The position numbers were made by a program, and so were the translations under genes. 64,000 bases of DNA from Lumbricus rubellus (taxonomy: Eukaryota > Annelida > Clitellata > Crassiclitellata > Lumbricidae), in NCBI GenBank assembly GCA_945859605.1, contig OX243820.1, positions 26,048,077 to 26,112,076 on the forward strand, written 5' to 3'. Position 1 is the first letter of the stretch, and every line of letters begins with the position of its first letter. Of the stretch, positions 45,713 through 56,865 are shown piece by piece. The notes beneath the pieces were generated by a model. That model was not told where the DNA came from and searched no databases. It was given only the letters and a program-made list of their open reading frames with translations.

Positions 45713-46329
45713 CTACTTACAATCCACAGTAAAAAAAACTGATGAATTTTTCAACACAAATCTTCCTAAGGACTATAATTATAATTATAAGGTGAAGATA
45801 CACATGTATACGATTGAGGCTTTCCTAAGTAGAAATCAATTTCCAATGAGCCTAAGCTTTGCGTGCATAGCCTACTCACATAATAATATTGTTTTATGTC
45901 GTAGACCTAACATGTTCGAGTTCAACGATTAGCCTACCCAGCATCAACACGACAAAATAGAATAGTTTCAACCTTGTGCAATGGTCAGAATCAGTTCAAT
46001 AATTGCAATATTACGCTAATCTATTCTCGGCCACCGATTGACGAACATCTATAGGCCTACTAATGAAAGCTGAACCTTGAGATGTACTGACAGACATTTA
46101 ATGTTTGCCTTTCAGTACATCTCAAGGTTCAGCTACCTGCTTTCAATGTCTGCTTCAATTTGCACAGCCTGTAGGCCTACTGAATGTGAATTAACTGCTA
46201 AAATCGACATCATAATATTATTATTCGTCTCACCCACCCAATTACTTACCCCGCTTCACCTCGCTGCTGCCTACCATAGCGAGATCTATTACAGTAGCCC
46301 TGCTGTAAGAGTTTGTCACTGGCACAGTG

Positions 46330-46720
46330 GCGCTCTCATAATTATAAGGGCTAAACAATGTCTGCTTTCTGACCCTTTGCTCGCACCTCCATTGGGCAGA
46401 ACCGTGCCTTCTCGGTGGTAGGCCCTTCGACCAGGAATGACATCCATCTGACGCTGCGCTCCTCTTCTAGAACTCCCATCTCAGGCTTTCATCTCTTATC
46501 GAAGGACAGTTTAAGTTGGTTGCGCTGGGGTTGGGAGCGCCTATGACTAGTCGTCTTGTAGAGGCCTCATACAAATTATAATTTATCGCTATGAATGAAT
46601 GAATGAATGAATGAATGAATGAATGAATGAATGAATGAATGAATGAATGAATGAATGAATGAATGAATGATTGAATGAATGAATGATTGAATGAATGAAT
46701 GATTGAATGAATGAATGAAT
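46330..46720 (+). pseudogene. LINE 3-prime relic with (GAAT)n tail, unit C
   Basis: Degraded C-terminal coding (LRSSSRTPISGFHLLSK) and GGGAGCGCCTATGACTAG, then a (GAAT)n tract at 46592-46720. It is the same type of LINE end as 38950-39530. Unit D has the counterpart at 56000-56345. Confidence 0.6.
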
Positions 46721-46800
46721 CGTAATCGTAATCTCGAGATTTCTACAGCGCCCACAAAAGCGAAGTCACGGGAACCAGCTTATTCACAGTCGCTCAATCA
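46718..46800 (-). mobile_element. LINE 3-prime tail, reverse orientation
   Basis: Read on the minus strand: AATAAGCTGGTTCCCGTGAC, TTTTGTGGGCGCTGTAGAAA, then (ATTACG)n. It matches the end of the plus-strand fragment at 56549-56865. Unit D lacks it at this location. Confidence 0.55.
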
Positions 46801-47132
46801 AAAAAAAATGATAGGCAGCGGGTCAAGTCCGGGTAGTCACTGTCAGGCAGGCAGGCAGGCAGATAGATGGACGGTTAAGGTGGGTGATGTTTAGAGTTGA
46901 AATACCGAAGGATGTGAGGAGAAGAGGAAGAATCAGGATAGGATTTGTGAAAGAGCAATGTTTTCAGCTTTGAGTGAAAGACCTGTGAGGAGATAGCGAG
47001 CGGTGGAGTTTTGGTGAGTTCGTATGATGAATGAATGAATGGTTGATTGATTTAATGAATTAAATAATTAATTAATTAATTAATTAATTAATTAACAATC
47101 GGTTTGCGGCTGACCACTACTTGAGCAACAGG

Positions 47133-47443
47133 CATAGGCGTACGAGGCGGGGGTGCAGGGGGGGCAATTGCCCTCCCAAATTCGGGCAAGTTTGGTGGTT
47201 TTTTCGGGCAAAAAGTCGCGAACGACTAAAAAAAAAAAGGTCGTCAAGTTTCGGGCAAGTCTGGTTTTTCGGGCAAAAAAGTCGCGGACGACTAAAAAAA
47301 AAAAAAAGGTCGTCAAGTTTCGGGCAAATCGGGTTTTTCGGGCAAAAATAGTCGCGGGCGACCAACTTTTTGGCCGGATAAATTTTTCGGGCAGAAGTTC
47401 AATCTTTGCCCCCCCCACTTCTGAAACCTCCCGTACGCCTATG
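47133..47443. mobile_element. hAT-type MITE, 311 bp
   Basis: Perfect 8-bp target duplication GCAACAGG at 47125-47132 and 47444-47451. Ends CATAGGCGTACG and CGTACGCCTATG. The empty site is in unit D at 56487-56494. Inside are three tandem units of about 60 bp (CGGGCAAGTTTGG, TCGGGCAAAAA, GTCGCG). Confidence 0.92.
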
Positions 47444-47964
47444 GCAACAGGGAATATTGTCCCTGCTTTACCAAAGTTTCCTGTCTTCTCCTTGCAGCAT
47501 CCCACACCATTCCACGATGAAGCGGCCGAGTAGGCTATAATTAATTAACATTGACCCCGAATGATTTATCCGGCCCTGAATGTGGGTCAAGGAAACCTAG
47601 CGATTAGAATGTTCGCCCTGTGACATTGGTTTATGCATTGTATGTAGGCCTTCGCAATGTTCGCATTTATGTATGAGACTCCTCTGAAGCGTACAAACTG
47701 TCAGCAGCCAGAGGGCGTCCTTCACACTCTGTTGGTTGCCGCCATTGTTTTTGCATGCCTATCAGATGGAGCAGGCGAGGCGCCTAATAAGGTTGAGGGG
47801 CTGTATGCTGAGAATATTGCCTGTCCTGACCAGAATAATATTATGTCGATTGTCGTGATGGTTGAACGCATGAGAAATTTCAGTGGAAGATCCCCAACGG
47901 TTATAATTTTTAAGGGGAATAAAGTTCGAAGAGGAGTTTAAATGCGTTTCTGAATAAGTTGCTT

Positions 47965-47967
<3 letters not shown>

Positions 47968-48035
<68 letters not shown>
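47968..48035. repeat. (TG)n microsatellite
   Basis: About 33 TG units near the end of unit C; unit D has only a few TG units at the same place (about 57328-57340). Confidence 0.95.
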
Positions 48036-48814
48036 ACAACTATAATTATAGATTGGGCTTACCTATCATGTATGTATGTGCACTTGATCTGGGTTTTTTA
48101 CCTTCGTCTGGGTATCTGGGTATTATGCCAATTCCTCAATATGTTTATAATGTTTCCGCAATCGTGTCTACATGTATTTGTTTTCCACAGCGAACACTTA
48201 ACTACTCAAATTCTCAAACTCCTAGGCCCTACTTCTAAAGCGCCAATAAAAAGTGAAGCACCGGACAAAAACCTACTCACGAGCGCAGTATCTATCGTCA
48301 GATAGGTTGTCAAAAGGGTATAGTCAGAATAATTATGGTCTGATTCTAGTTGTCAGAGTAACTGGGCCCATAGGCCTACTGTCGAATGCCGATTGTCGTA
48401 ATCGTCGTAAGATGGTAAGAGCTGTGCATTCAGTAGCGGCGCCAGAGATGGAGTTAGGGGCTAGTCCCCCAAGGCCAACCGTGTTTATTACATGGAAAAT
48501 TAAATATTTCAATGATTAGCCCCTTAAAAATGAGAAATCCATGAGATTTCGACCGCGAGTATTCAGCCCCACACCCACCCCACCCCAAAAAAATTAAATC
48601 CTAGCGCCCGCGCTTTGTACATTGTTTCAAGCTTTGGGCTTTTATTAGACGATAATGCATTAATAGTTTATTAATAATTTATTAATAATCTTTAATAATT
48701 AGAACCAAGAATTGTAACTTTAAACGACTGCACCATCTTGGATGCTTAAAAGCGAGAGTTTAGCGTTCGGCGTTCAGGAATTTGTGCGATGCATAGGTCG
48801 AACCGTCTAGCCTA

Positions 48815-49050
48815 CTCATGAAATCCCAATAAGGATTTTTCCTTGCTGCTAGACGCGTAGGCGACGTGACCAGCTAAGCACCGTAACCCATGCAAGTTTT
48901 CCGAGTGGGAACGGGATCGAGTTCCTGTTGCCTAGTGGGGTCAGGCACACGGGGAACTGTCTGAGTGTGACCCGTTAATGACGGGCCATGAAGATCAGTT
49001 TGCGAGCAGATGCTTCCGCCAGTTGAGGTTAATCATCGCAATCATAACCG
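48815..49050. repeat. Conserved 3-prime flank of RBR gene, unit D
   Basis: Counterpart of 40135-40400 and 24895-25110, with CAATAAGGATTTTTCC, GACGCGTAGGCGACG and AATGACGGGCCATGAAG. Confidence 0.55.
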
Positions 49051-49128
49051 TCATCACTATGGTCATTGGATGCACGACTCCAAGACGTTATTGAGTCCAA
49101 AGCGCCGTTTTTTGCTTTAGAGTTTAGA

Positions 49129-52100
49129 CTACAGTAGGGCTAACTGTTGAATCTTGTAATTACACCAAAAAACGTGATTATTACTTGCTCGTTCGCTTTC
49201 TGAACGAAACCGTCGACACTGCCAACACATATAATTTTTGCACCAAGCACAGTGGACAATGATGCATCCCTCTTCTTTCTCAATGGCAATGCGACAGTTA
49301 AGGCAGCGCCTTCTATTTATAACATCTTCTTGCAGCCAAGCCTCAATGCGCCAGACCTCATCGCAGGCTATTGTCCCATGAAAGTCACTGTCGCAGTTCA
49401 GAAAGAATTTGCTCTGGCACAAGAGGCAGGCCTTCATCTTAGCCGTTTCAGAAACCACACACATGGCACCGCATCTCTGACGTGGGCAAAACCCGAAAGA
49501 AGCGGTATTACTCATAATGAAATCCTTTAACACGTCCCGAAGTATCTTTGTGATGTCATAATACTGCATTACTCCACAGATGTACCAGAGTTCAGCTGCA
49601 CTTAGAGACTTATCACACTTTGCGAGGCAACACTTCACTGGAACTTTCCTGTCCTTCGTGGACTGAATTACCAGTTGAAGCAGACATTCCTTGCAGTATG
49701 CATGTCCACAAACACTTAGCAAATAGCAGTTTGCACTTGAAGCATCTAAATTCTCACGCCAGCAGACTGAACAGATTAAATCTGGCTTTTGACATTTACT
49801 GTCCAATGGAACATCCATGTGCTGGAGCAGTGTGGATTTTATTTCCTCTGAGTACCTACTGAATGCTTTGGATGTTGTCTCGAGCCAGAGTTCAGGACGA
49901 TCCTCAAAAAAGAAGTACTGTGAAATGTCACTGTTACGTTTGAGATTGTCCAGATGAGATTTCATGCTGTGGAACAAATTCTTTAAAGCATGGGAATTAT
50001 AGCAGGTCCTATCAAAGTCAAACAAGTACCAGCTCAAGTCACAGGAATTATCTTTACCTGCCAGCTGTCTCTTTAGAATGTTTGCTGATTGATGTTTATT
50101 TGAAGGATCCCCATAGATATGCGCCTTCTCCTGAAATGTTGGCAGGTGTATGCAAGTGTTCGTGAACTGCATCAGAAACTTCAGAAACTTTGTACCTTCA
50201 TTGCTCTGCAGGTACTGCAGCTGCACGTTGTCAAAACTAACTTTGGCAGGTAGAAAGAAATCATCCAGATCCTGTGTTAGATTGCGTGTGTGACAATTCT
50301 CCGTGGTGGTCACACTTACAAGCACTTGAAGATTGATGCTTGAAGGATTCACCAAGACATGCTGATCCTGCTTGATCCAATACTCCACAACATTTTCTTT
50401 CTGTTTTTTCTCCAGAAATTCTTGCAGTGGCTTTTCTATAATTTGATAGAAGCCTTGGGTCATTGTGATGCGAAATGTTTTTAGATATTTTGTCAACTTT
50501 GTTCAGTGTCTTAAGACAACAGAGAAATCAGATCTCGAAATGCCTTCTATGCACTTGGTTCCAACTCTAGCGCAATAGATGTTTGGAAAGACAAGTTTGA
50601 GGTCAAATTCATTAGGAGTTTCGGAATTTGTTTCCAACAAGGTGGCAGCACTCTCCTTGCATTCATCAGCTCTCAGTCCGGCTTTTGAAAAGGCTCCAAT
50701 AACATCACTCATGATGATTGTTTTAGCATCTTTACAAGTCACTGAAACATTTTCGTTCTTTTCATCTTTCAGTGCATCCTTGATCAGGCAGTGCAGAATA
50801 ACTTCCACTGAACTGTCCAAAACGACCTTGTCATCAATCAAAATATATTTCTGTTTAGCAATCAGAGATTCATCAAAACCTTCATAATGTAGAGCAGTTT
50901 CAGCAGCTGCAATATGCTGGTAATTGCACTGTTCCTCAATCCCGTTTTTGCTGATGCTTTGATTTTCTTTGTGGGTTGGATATATTTCTTCATCATCTGA
51001 GGTGTATGAAGTTATGGCAGATTTTTCTACTTGAATCTCTGGAGGGTGAAAACCCATAACGACCAAACACTTTAGCCCTTCTCCAATCTGAATTCGCAAA
51101 GGGCTGTGAAGATGTGGAAAGGGAATTTCCAGTACTTTCGTCTCCAGCTCTGCTTTAAGGTTTTCAAGTACTTCTCCCAGCACAGATTTTACTTTGTCAC
51201 AACCGACTTTGGAACACAGGACGGTCATCTCTTTTAGGTCTCTATCATACAAGACTTTCGTGACATGTCCAGAAAGTACTTTAAGCCTCTCGCAGAATTT
51301 CTCTGATGATGCAAGAGATCCAAGTTCAAAACTCATATATTCTGTGGCAACAGGAATGCAAAAGAATTGATCCACCACGTCCTTTGGTGTTGTGTTATGG
51401 TATTTGGAAAGCCTGGAAGCTGCCAAATCATCTCCAATGGAAACAAGAAGATTCAACTCCTTTGGAATGTGATCATTGTTCAAAGCATCAAGAGCCAACA
51501 CGAATCTTGGAGGTTCGTTTGTTAACCTGTAGCAGGATTTTCGTCCAATAAGACCTGAAATTTTTGACGAAATCTGCATATATCCCAAGTCTTTGTTACC
51601 TTGGTAAATGCACAGACGATTGTACCATAGTTTTGCCATGATTTCCATCATTGTTTCATGCACATGGAGTACATCCTTGTTGAAGTTGAGTACAGTTGGC
51701 CTTTTCAGATCTGATACATGGTCCAGTGAAATAACCTCTGTGTAGTGATTACGCAATTGTTTATCAATCTCTTTGAATGTTGTTTCTTTGAAGCCATTTT
51801 TACGAAACCATGCCGATTGTTGAGTCTTAGTATTTCCAAACTTAGTGTGAAGTTTCATGCACCATTGAGTAATGGCACTTAGAACTGTCTGAATATCTCC
51901 AAGTTCACTGAAATTTTCCGCTTTTGCAATTCCAGATGTAAAGACATCTGTGAGACTACTATCATCTATGAAAATTGAAGTGAAGAGTCCTTCGAGAAAG
52001 ATATTTTTCTCGATGCATTCCCTGAGAAACTTCTGCTTCTTTAGATGAAATCCCTGATTTTGTTCGAAAGATGACTCACCAAACTCTGAGTTGTTTATTA

Positions 52101-52146
52101 TGACATACTCAGAATCAATGGAAGTAGTGGGATCTTCCTCAATGAC
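49129..52146 (-). pseudogene. RBR-type E3 ligase, exon 2 with premature stop (unit D copy)
   Basis: The exon starts at acceptor TTTTGTGTGCAG with GTCATTGAGG and is open except for one TGA at 50503-50505, where units B and C have a glycine codon in the same frame. With the first exon (53560-53625) translation would end after about 569 residues, before the RBR module. Downstream the frame stays open to 49129. A second lesion is in the IBR: at 49402-49404 the zinc-ligand Cys equivalent to Cys935 of the C copy is Phe (QSKFFLNC). The RING2 catalytic-position Cys is kept. Both lesions suggest a lost or dying copy, though a truncated N-terminal protein could still be made. Part of it is identical to unit B where C differs. 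Confidence 0.88.
50503..50505 (-). other. Premature TGA in unit D RBR gene
   Basis: Read on the minus strand the triplet is TGA. The surrounding bases (GTCTTAAGACAC before, ACAAAGTTGAC after) match unit C, so this is a point change, not a frameshift. Confidence 0.9.
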
Positions 52147-52394
52147 CTGCACACAAAAAATGTACTGTGATTGCCATAAGGATAAAATAGTACTTTTTGT
52201 TAGGGACAACAAAAATAAGTCCTACTTCATGATCTTGCACAATTTTCATTGAGAATTGTTGCGACTTGAAAATAATTTAATTAGAACTTATGTAACAGTA
52301 GGCAGTGCCAATCAACTGAAACCCCACTGAATTTCCTCGAATGTATAGTTGATACTGCCATAGAATTATTTCATAAACAATTCTCTCCTTGTAA

Positions 52395-52620
52395 ATTAAG
52401 CAGCCTTCGATACCATCGACCACAAAACTCTACTGCAAACAAAGTCAACCTGGCTGGATGCAAACCTGTTTCTCTTCTCACTTTTTTCTCTGTTCAAACA
52501 ATGAAACACAATAATCTCACTTGTACTAGGTGTGGTGTTCCTCAAGGCTCTGCTCTTCATGCAACTTTTTGTTTGTTCCTTACACTACTCCATTCAGCTC
52601 AGTCATCCTAATGACGACAT
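52395..52620 (+). pseudogene. LINE reverse-transcriptase relic, unit D
   Basis: The clearest of the three intron relics: AAFDTIDHKTLLQ (motif A) and, after a frame change, RCGVPQGSALHA (motif B). Same place as the B and C relics. Confidence 0.7.
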
Positions 52621-53559
52621 TTTCTATGGCGCCGTAACACTGGTGCCTGCCGTTAAAAGGGCGCCTAAGCAAACACAAGAACGCAATCAGTCACTGGTAT
52701 GCCTTAGAGCAAAGATAATTTTGTCTAGTGTCGAGATTTGACTCATCTATAACTGAATGCATACGTATAGGATAGAGAGGAGAGCATCTGTGAAAATTTT
52801 GAAAAGTAATTTTCGTCTTCCTGCTCTAACAAGTTGCTACTATATTTTAAGAAATATGACGGATATTGATAAACATTTAGAAGTAGATCAACGATGCTGA
52901 AGTTTTCCAATCTACACAATTTCAAGCTGTGGCCACTGGATCACCTTTGAAGAACTAAAACAATCAGTACGCATCATGCACCTTCAATCATCCCTTCACT
53001 AATCAGTAGTCACTGCATAATCAGTCCTTGCTTCAAACATTTTGCCCAAATTTCTTTACTCACTTATTATTATACAGATTTATGTGTTCGTTCACTGTAA
53101 AACACACTTCAGTTTTATTCATTCATTTAGGCTACTCAATGTAAACAGCAACTAAAAATTGTTATTATTAATTTTGTCAAATTGTCTGGAGGATATGTCA
53201 TATCTTCTATTTTAGTTGGACAAAATAGCATTTGTACAAATATAGGCCCTACATGTATATATGTAGTAAGTTATACTCATTGTAGTATGATAGAATCATA
53301 TATTATCATAGTAAATAATGGCATTAAAATCTTATAATAGTAAATAATATATCACAATATATTATAGCACTTCAGTAAAACAATGATGTAAATAGCAACA
53401 AAAAACTATTATCATTGTGTCGAATTGTTCTGGGGAAAATGTCATTCCTGGGAGGAAAGTAGCCCTAGAGACGTTTAGATTAAACGCTGAGTAAACTATA
53501 GATAGGCTGTATTTAAGTACACGGTAGTATAGCCTGCAACTGTGCAATAATTAACCTAC

Positions 53560-53625
53560 CTCATTAGCCTCATTAGGCTTACTCGAATCTTCGACCGTTT
53601 CCAACTTGGAATTTGTTTCTCCCAT
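53560..53625 (-). CDS. RBR ligase first coding exon (unit D copy)
   Basis: 22 codons, MGETNSKLETVEDSSKPNEA then NE, with donor GTAGGT. The intron to exon 2 is 1,413 bp. Intact although the downstream exon is interrupted, so the transcript may still be made. Confidence 0.75.
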
Positions 53626-53840
53626 TTTTATTTTAGTGCGCATCAAGATTAACTGGTGTAGCGTGCACTGACATCATGATTTGTTTAATTGCAGAAAATA
53701 ATATAGAAATGTCGCTGCGTTATGCAATCGTAAACAAACCGATCGGCCATAACACCACATTGCGCAATCGCTGCGCCGGAAAGACCAATTCTATTTTTAG
53801 ATATAAATTGAATATTCATGAGGTTACAGCAAAGGCTGAG
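53626..53840 (-). promoter_or_regulatory. Candidate promoter of RBR gene, unit D
   Basis: Conserved with B and C. CTAAAAATAG on the minus strand at 53791-53800, about 170 bp upstream of the ATG, next to ATTGG (inverted CCAAT). Confidence 0.4.
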
Positions 53841-54113
53841 AATCGATCAAGCGTGACAAAACTTGCGTAGGCTACTTTTGACGCTTGAAGTTTGGGCTAT
53901 CATGGGAAGGCCTACATGAAACTCAAAATGTGAAAGTGATTTTGAAAAGATGCTTCGTCTGAATAATTATGTTCAATATGCACGCATGGCTTAGGGCGGA
54001 AATTGCAGGTATTAGACATTTAATTAGAGTTTTATAACGTAGGAAATCAAACGATCGCTATAAACATCACGATGATGATCAAGATGATGACGATGATGAT
54101 CAGCAGCAGCAGC

Positions 54114-54438
54114 CAGGGCCGTGTTTAACATAGGTCCATTCGGTGCGGTGCACCGAATGCCTCTGAGCCAAGAGTCTGTTGCCATTGGCCAAATGTCTTA
54201 ATTTGCAAGCCTCGGTGTTACTTAAACCTTTTGTAAAATCAGTAAGTGTAAGAAAACATTAATTTCACTAAGTTCACCGACGATGCGTGATTGGTTACTG
54301 CTACAGCCGACAAATCACGTGGGCTACACTAGCCTATTGAACAGCGGATTTTTGTAAAATGACTAATCTTGCAAGATCCACTTTGCCTCTGCTGCCACAC
54401 TTTGCACCGACACTCGAAGAACCTTAAACACGGCCCTG
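54114..54438. mobile_element. hAT-type MITE, 325 bp
   Basis: Target duplication GCAGCAGC at 54106-54113 and 54439-54446, inside a CAG tract, so the duplication is less decisive than the others. Ends CAGGGCCGTGTTTAA and TTAAACACGGCCCTG are perfect inverted repeats. Unit C has an uninterrupted CAG tract (about 45501-45535). Confidence 0.88.
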
Positions 54439-54897
54439 GCAGCAGCAACAGCAAGCAGCAGCATCATTATCATCATTATGATCATCGTCGCCGTCGTCAT
54501 CATGATCATCATCATCATGATCATCACCGTCACCAGCATCATCACTATCATCTAACCTGCTTACAAGCCACAGTAAAAAACTGATGAATTTGTCAACACA
54601 AATCTTCCTAAGGACTATATAATTATAGGGTGACGATACACAGGCCTACGATTGACGGTCTCCTAAGTAGAAATCAATTTCCATTGAGCCTATAGAACTA
54701 AGCTTTGCTAGCTTACATAGGCCTACTCACTTAATTGTTTTTATGTCGTAACATGTTCGATTGCAATGATTAACCTACCCAACATCAACACGACAAAATA
54801 GAAGCCTAAGCTTATAGTTTCAACCTTGTGCAATGGTCAGAATCAGTCCAATAATTATTGCAATACGCTTCTCTATTCTTGGCCACCAATTGATTAA

Positions 54898-55830
54898 CCC
54901 TCGGGCTACCAGGGGGGGTGGTATCCACCCCCCCCCTAGGTTTTTTCCAAATCAAACTTTTTTCGTTAGGAATAAAATTTTGACGTTTTAGGTAGCTGTA
55001 GAGGATTCATTTGCACACATTTTGAGCTAAAATGTGTGAGGATATACCATACCATTCAAAAGTTATACCCGATATACCCGAGGCACCATGGGGGATACCA
55101 CCCCCCCCTTAGATTATCGGCTGTATCTTATCCGTCCTTTGACATGAAGAGACACCAATTACACCATTCTGTAGAGGGAATGTGGGGCTACATTGTGGAG
55201 GTCACGGAGTTGTCTTTGGACAACCGGAAGTGCTCAAAATAAATTAAAATATAAATAAAGGTGTTTTATTTTCATAAAATTTTCATGGTTTTCCTATTAA
55301 AAATTATTCATAATTTATTTTTAAGAGAAATAAATTATGTCATTCTATAGAGGGCATTCAGGGCTATTTTTTTATACCAATTAATTTGACATTTGATGAC
55401 CGGAAGTGCTCAAAATAAATTTAATGTGTGAAAATGTTGGGTTTTTTTACAACGCAAACCGATAAGTGTTCGTAAACGTTTTTCAGCATGTTTACATGTT
55501 TTTTCTGTTTTTATTGTAACTAAAACTAACTTATTACTAGTTTTTATAGTTGAATATTGGACTTTATAAACTATTTCTAATTAAATAAATTATGTTAAAA
55601 ACACACAGAATCTAATTTTTTGCTTATATTTTGTGGAATCGACGGGTGCCTACGGTAAAAAATTCATAACTTCGGGGTGCTTTCATATATTTTAAACCTA
55701 AATATACCATTTTGTGCAGAAATGAATGCTGAATCCATAGGTGTATTACAAGTTATGATATCTCAAACCAAACCCAAAATCACCCCCCCTTGGTAGTCAG
55801 TGTTACAAAAAAAGCTTGGTAGCCTGAGGG
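54898..55830. mobile_element. TTAA-type (piggyBac/Kolobok-like) element, 933 bp
   Basis: TTAA at 54894-54897 and 55831-55834. Ends CCCTCGGGCTACCA and CCCTCAGGCTACCA. Further inverted CACCCCCCC / GGGGGGTGG runs lie inside. No transposase. The unit C equivalent (about 46032-46060) has no insert. Confidence 0.8.
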
Positions 55831-55999
55831 TTAACATGAAATGGTTGCCCTTAATTTTTCATCCAATCTCAAGGTTCAGCTACCTGCCTCCAATCTCTGC
55901 TTCAATTTGCACAGCCTTTACTGAATGTGAATTAACTGCTAAATTCGACATCATAACATTATTATGTTATTCGTTTCACTCACCCAATTACCTACCCCG

Positions 56000-56345
56000 C
56001 TAGACCTCGCTCCTGCCTACCATAGCGAGTTCTGTAGTAGGCCTACCCCTGCATGCTGTAAGAGTTCGTCTCTGGCGCAGTGGCGCTCTCATCTATGGGC
56101 TAAACAAGGTCTGCTTTCTGACCCTTTGCTCGTACCTCCACTACGCAGAACCGTGCCTCCATATCGGTGGTAGGACCCTAGACTTGGAATGGCCTCCCCC
56201 ATGACGCTGCGCTCCATTTCTAGAACTCCCTTCTCAGGCTTTCATCTCTTATCAAAAAGACAGTTTAAGTTGGCTGCGTTGGGGTTGGGAGCGCCTATGA
56301 CTAGTACTCTTGCAGAGGCCTCATACAAATTCTCGCTATGAATGA
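56000..56345 (+). pseudogene. LINE 3-prime relic, unit D
   Basis: Counterpart of 46330-46720: LRSISRTPFSGFHLLSKRQF and GGGAGCGCCTATGACTAG. The GAAT tail is short here. Confidence 0.6.
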
Positions 56346-56390
56346 ACGAATGATTGAACGAACAAATAAATAAATTAATTAATTAATTAA

Positions 56391-56453
56391 CCCTTTAATG
56401 GCGGAGGGTATAGGATTTCCCTTACCATTTACTACCATCTCGGCATTAAAGGG
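56391..56453. mobile_element. 63-bp TTAA-type mini element
   Basis: TTAA at 56387-56390 and 56454-56457. Ends CCCTTTAATGGCG and CCCTTTAATGCCG. Absent from unit C. Confidence 0.65.
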
Positions 56454-56548
56454 TTAACTATCGGTTTGCGGCTGACCACTACTTGAGCAACAGGGAATAT
56501 TGTCCTGCTTTACCAAAGTTTCCTGTCTTGTCCTTGCGGCATTCCCAC

Positions 56549-56865
56549 CCTCCAAATTCAACCTCTCCTCCGCTTGCACTCACCTCTGCTGCTTTCCATT
56601 CACGACTGAAAACCGAACTCTTCAAGCTATCCTATCCAGATTGCAATCAGTTTCCATCACCCAACTACCACCATCACCAACAACCACCGTAGCACCATGC
56701 TGTCTCCTCGGTTTGACCTCCCCGGATTTTGACCTGGCACCGGAACGGAAACGGCAGCTCTGGCTATTGCGGACTTGATTTGATATAGCGCCGGTGATTA
56801 AGCTGGTTTTCCGTGACGTGCCTTTTGTGGGCGATGAGAAATTCTCGAAGATTTACATTACATTA
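56549..56865 (+). mobile_element. LINE 3-prime fragment with (ATTAC)n tail
   Basis: Encodes FHSRLKTELFKL, the usual C-terminal block of a LINE polyprotein, then GCTGGTTTTCCGTGACG, GTGGGCGATGAGAAATTC and (ATTAC)n. Flanks CATTCCCAC (56540-56548) and CATTCCAC (56866-56873) look like a target duplication. Unit C has the unoccupied site at about 47503-47518. Confidence 0.7.

Larger units (their letters stand above)
37413..48080. repeat. Tandem duplication unit C
   Basis: Starts with CACTTGATCTG at 37413 and ends where the same CACTTG begins unit D at 48081. It matches unit D throughout in order: TTTACCTTCGTCTGGG region, 3-prime flank, RBR exon 2, LINE relic, exon 1, ATC repeats, LINE tail, then TGTATGTATGTG. 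The 1.36-kb excess over D is accounted for mainly by the hAT element at 38136-39958, offset by insertions private to D. Confidence 0.9.

Noticed and set aside
47657..47941. 94-codon frame in unit C with a hydrophobic N-terminal half
   Set aside because: The paralogous stretch in unit D (about 57000-57300) has stops and frameshifts at the matching place, so coding is not conserved.
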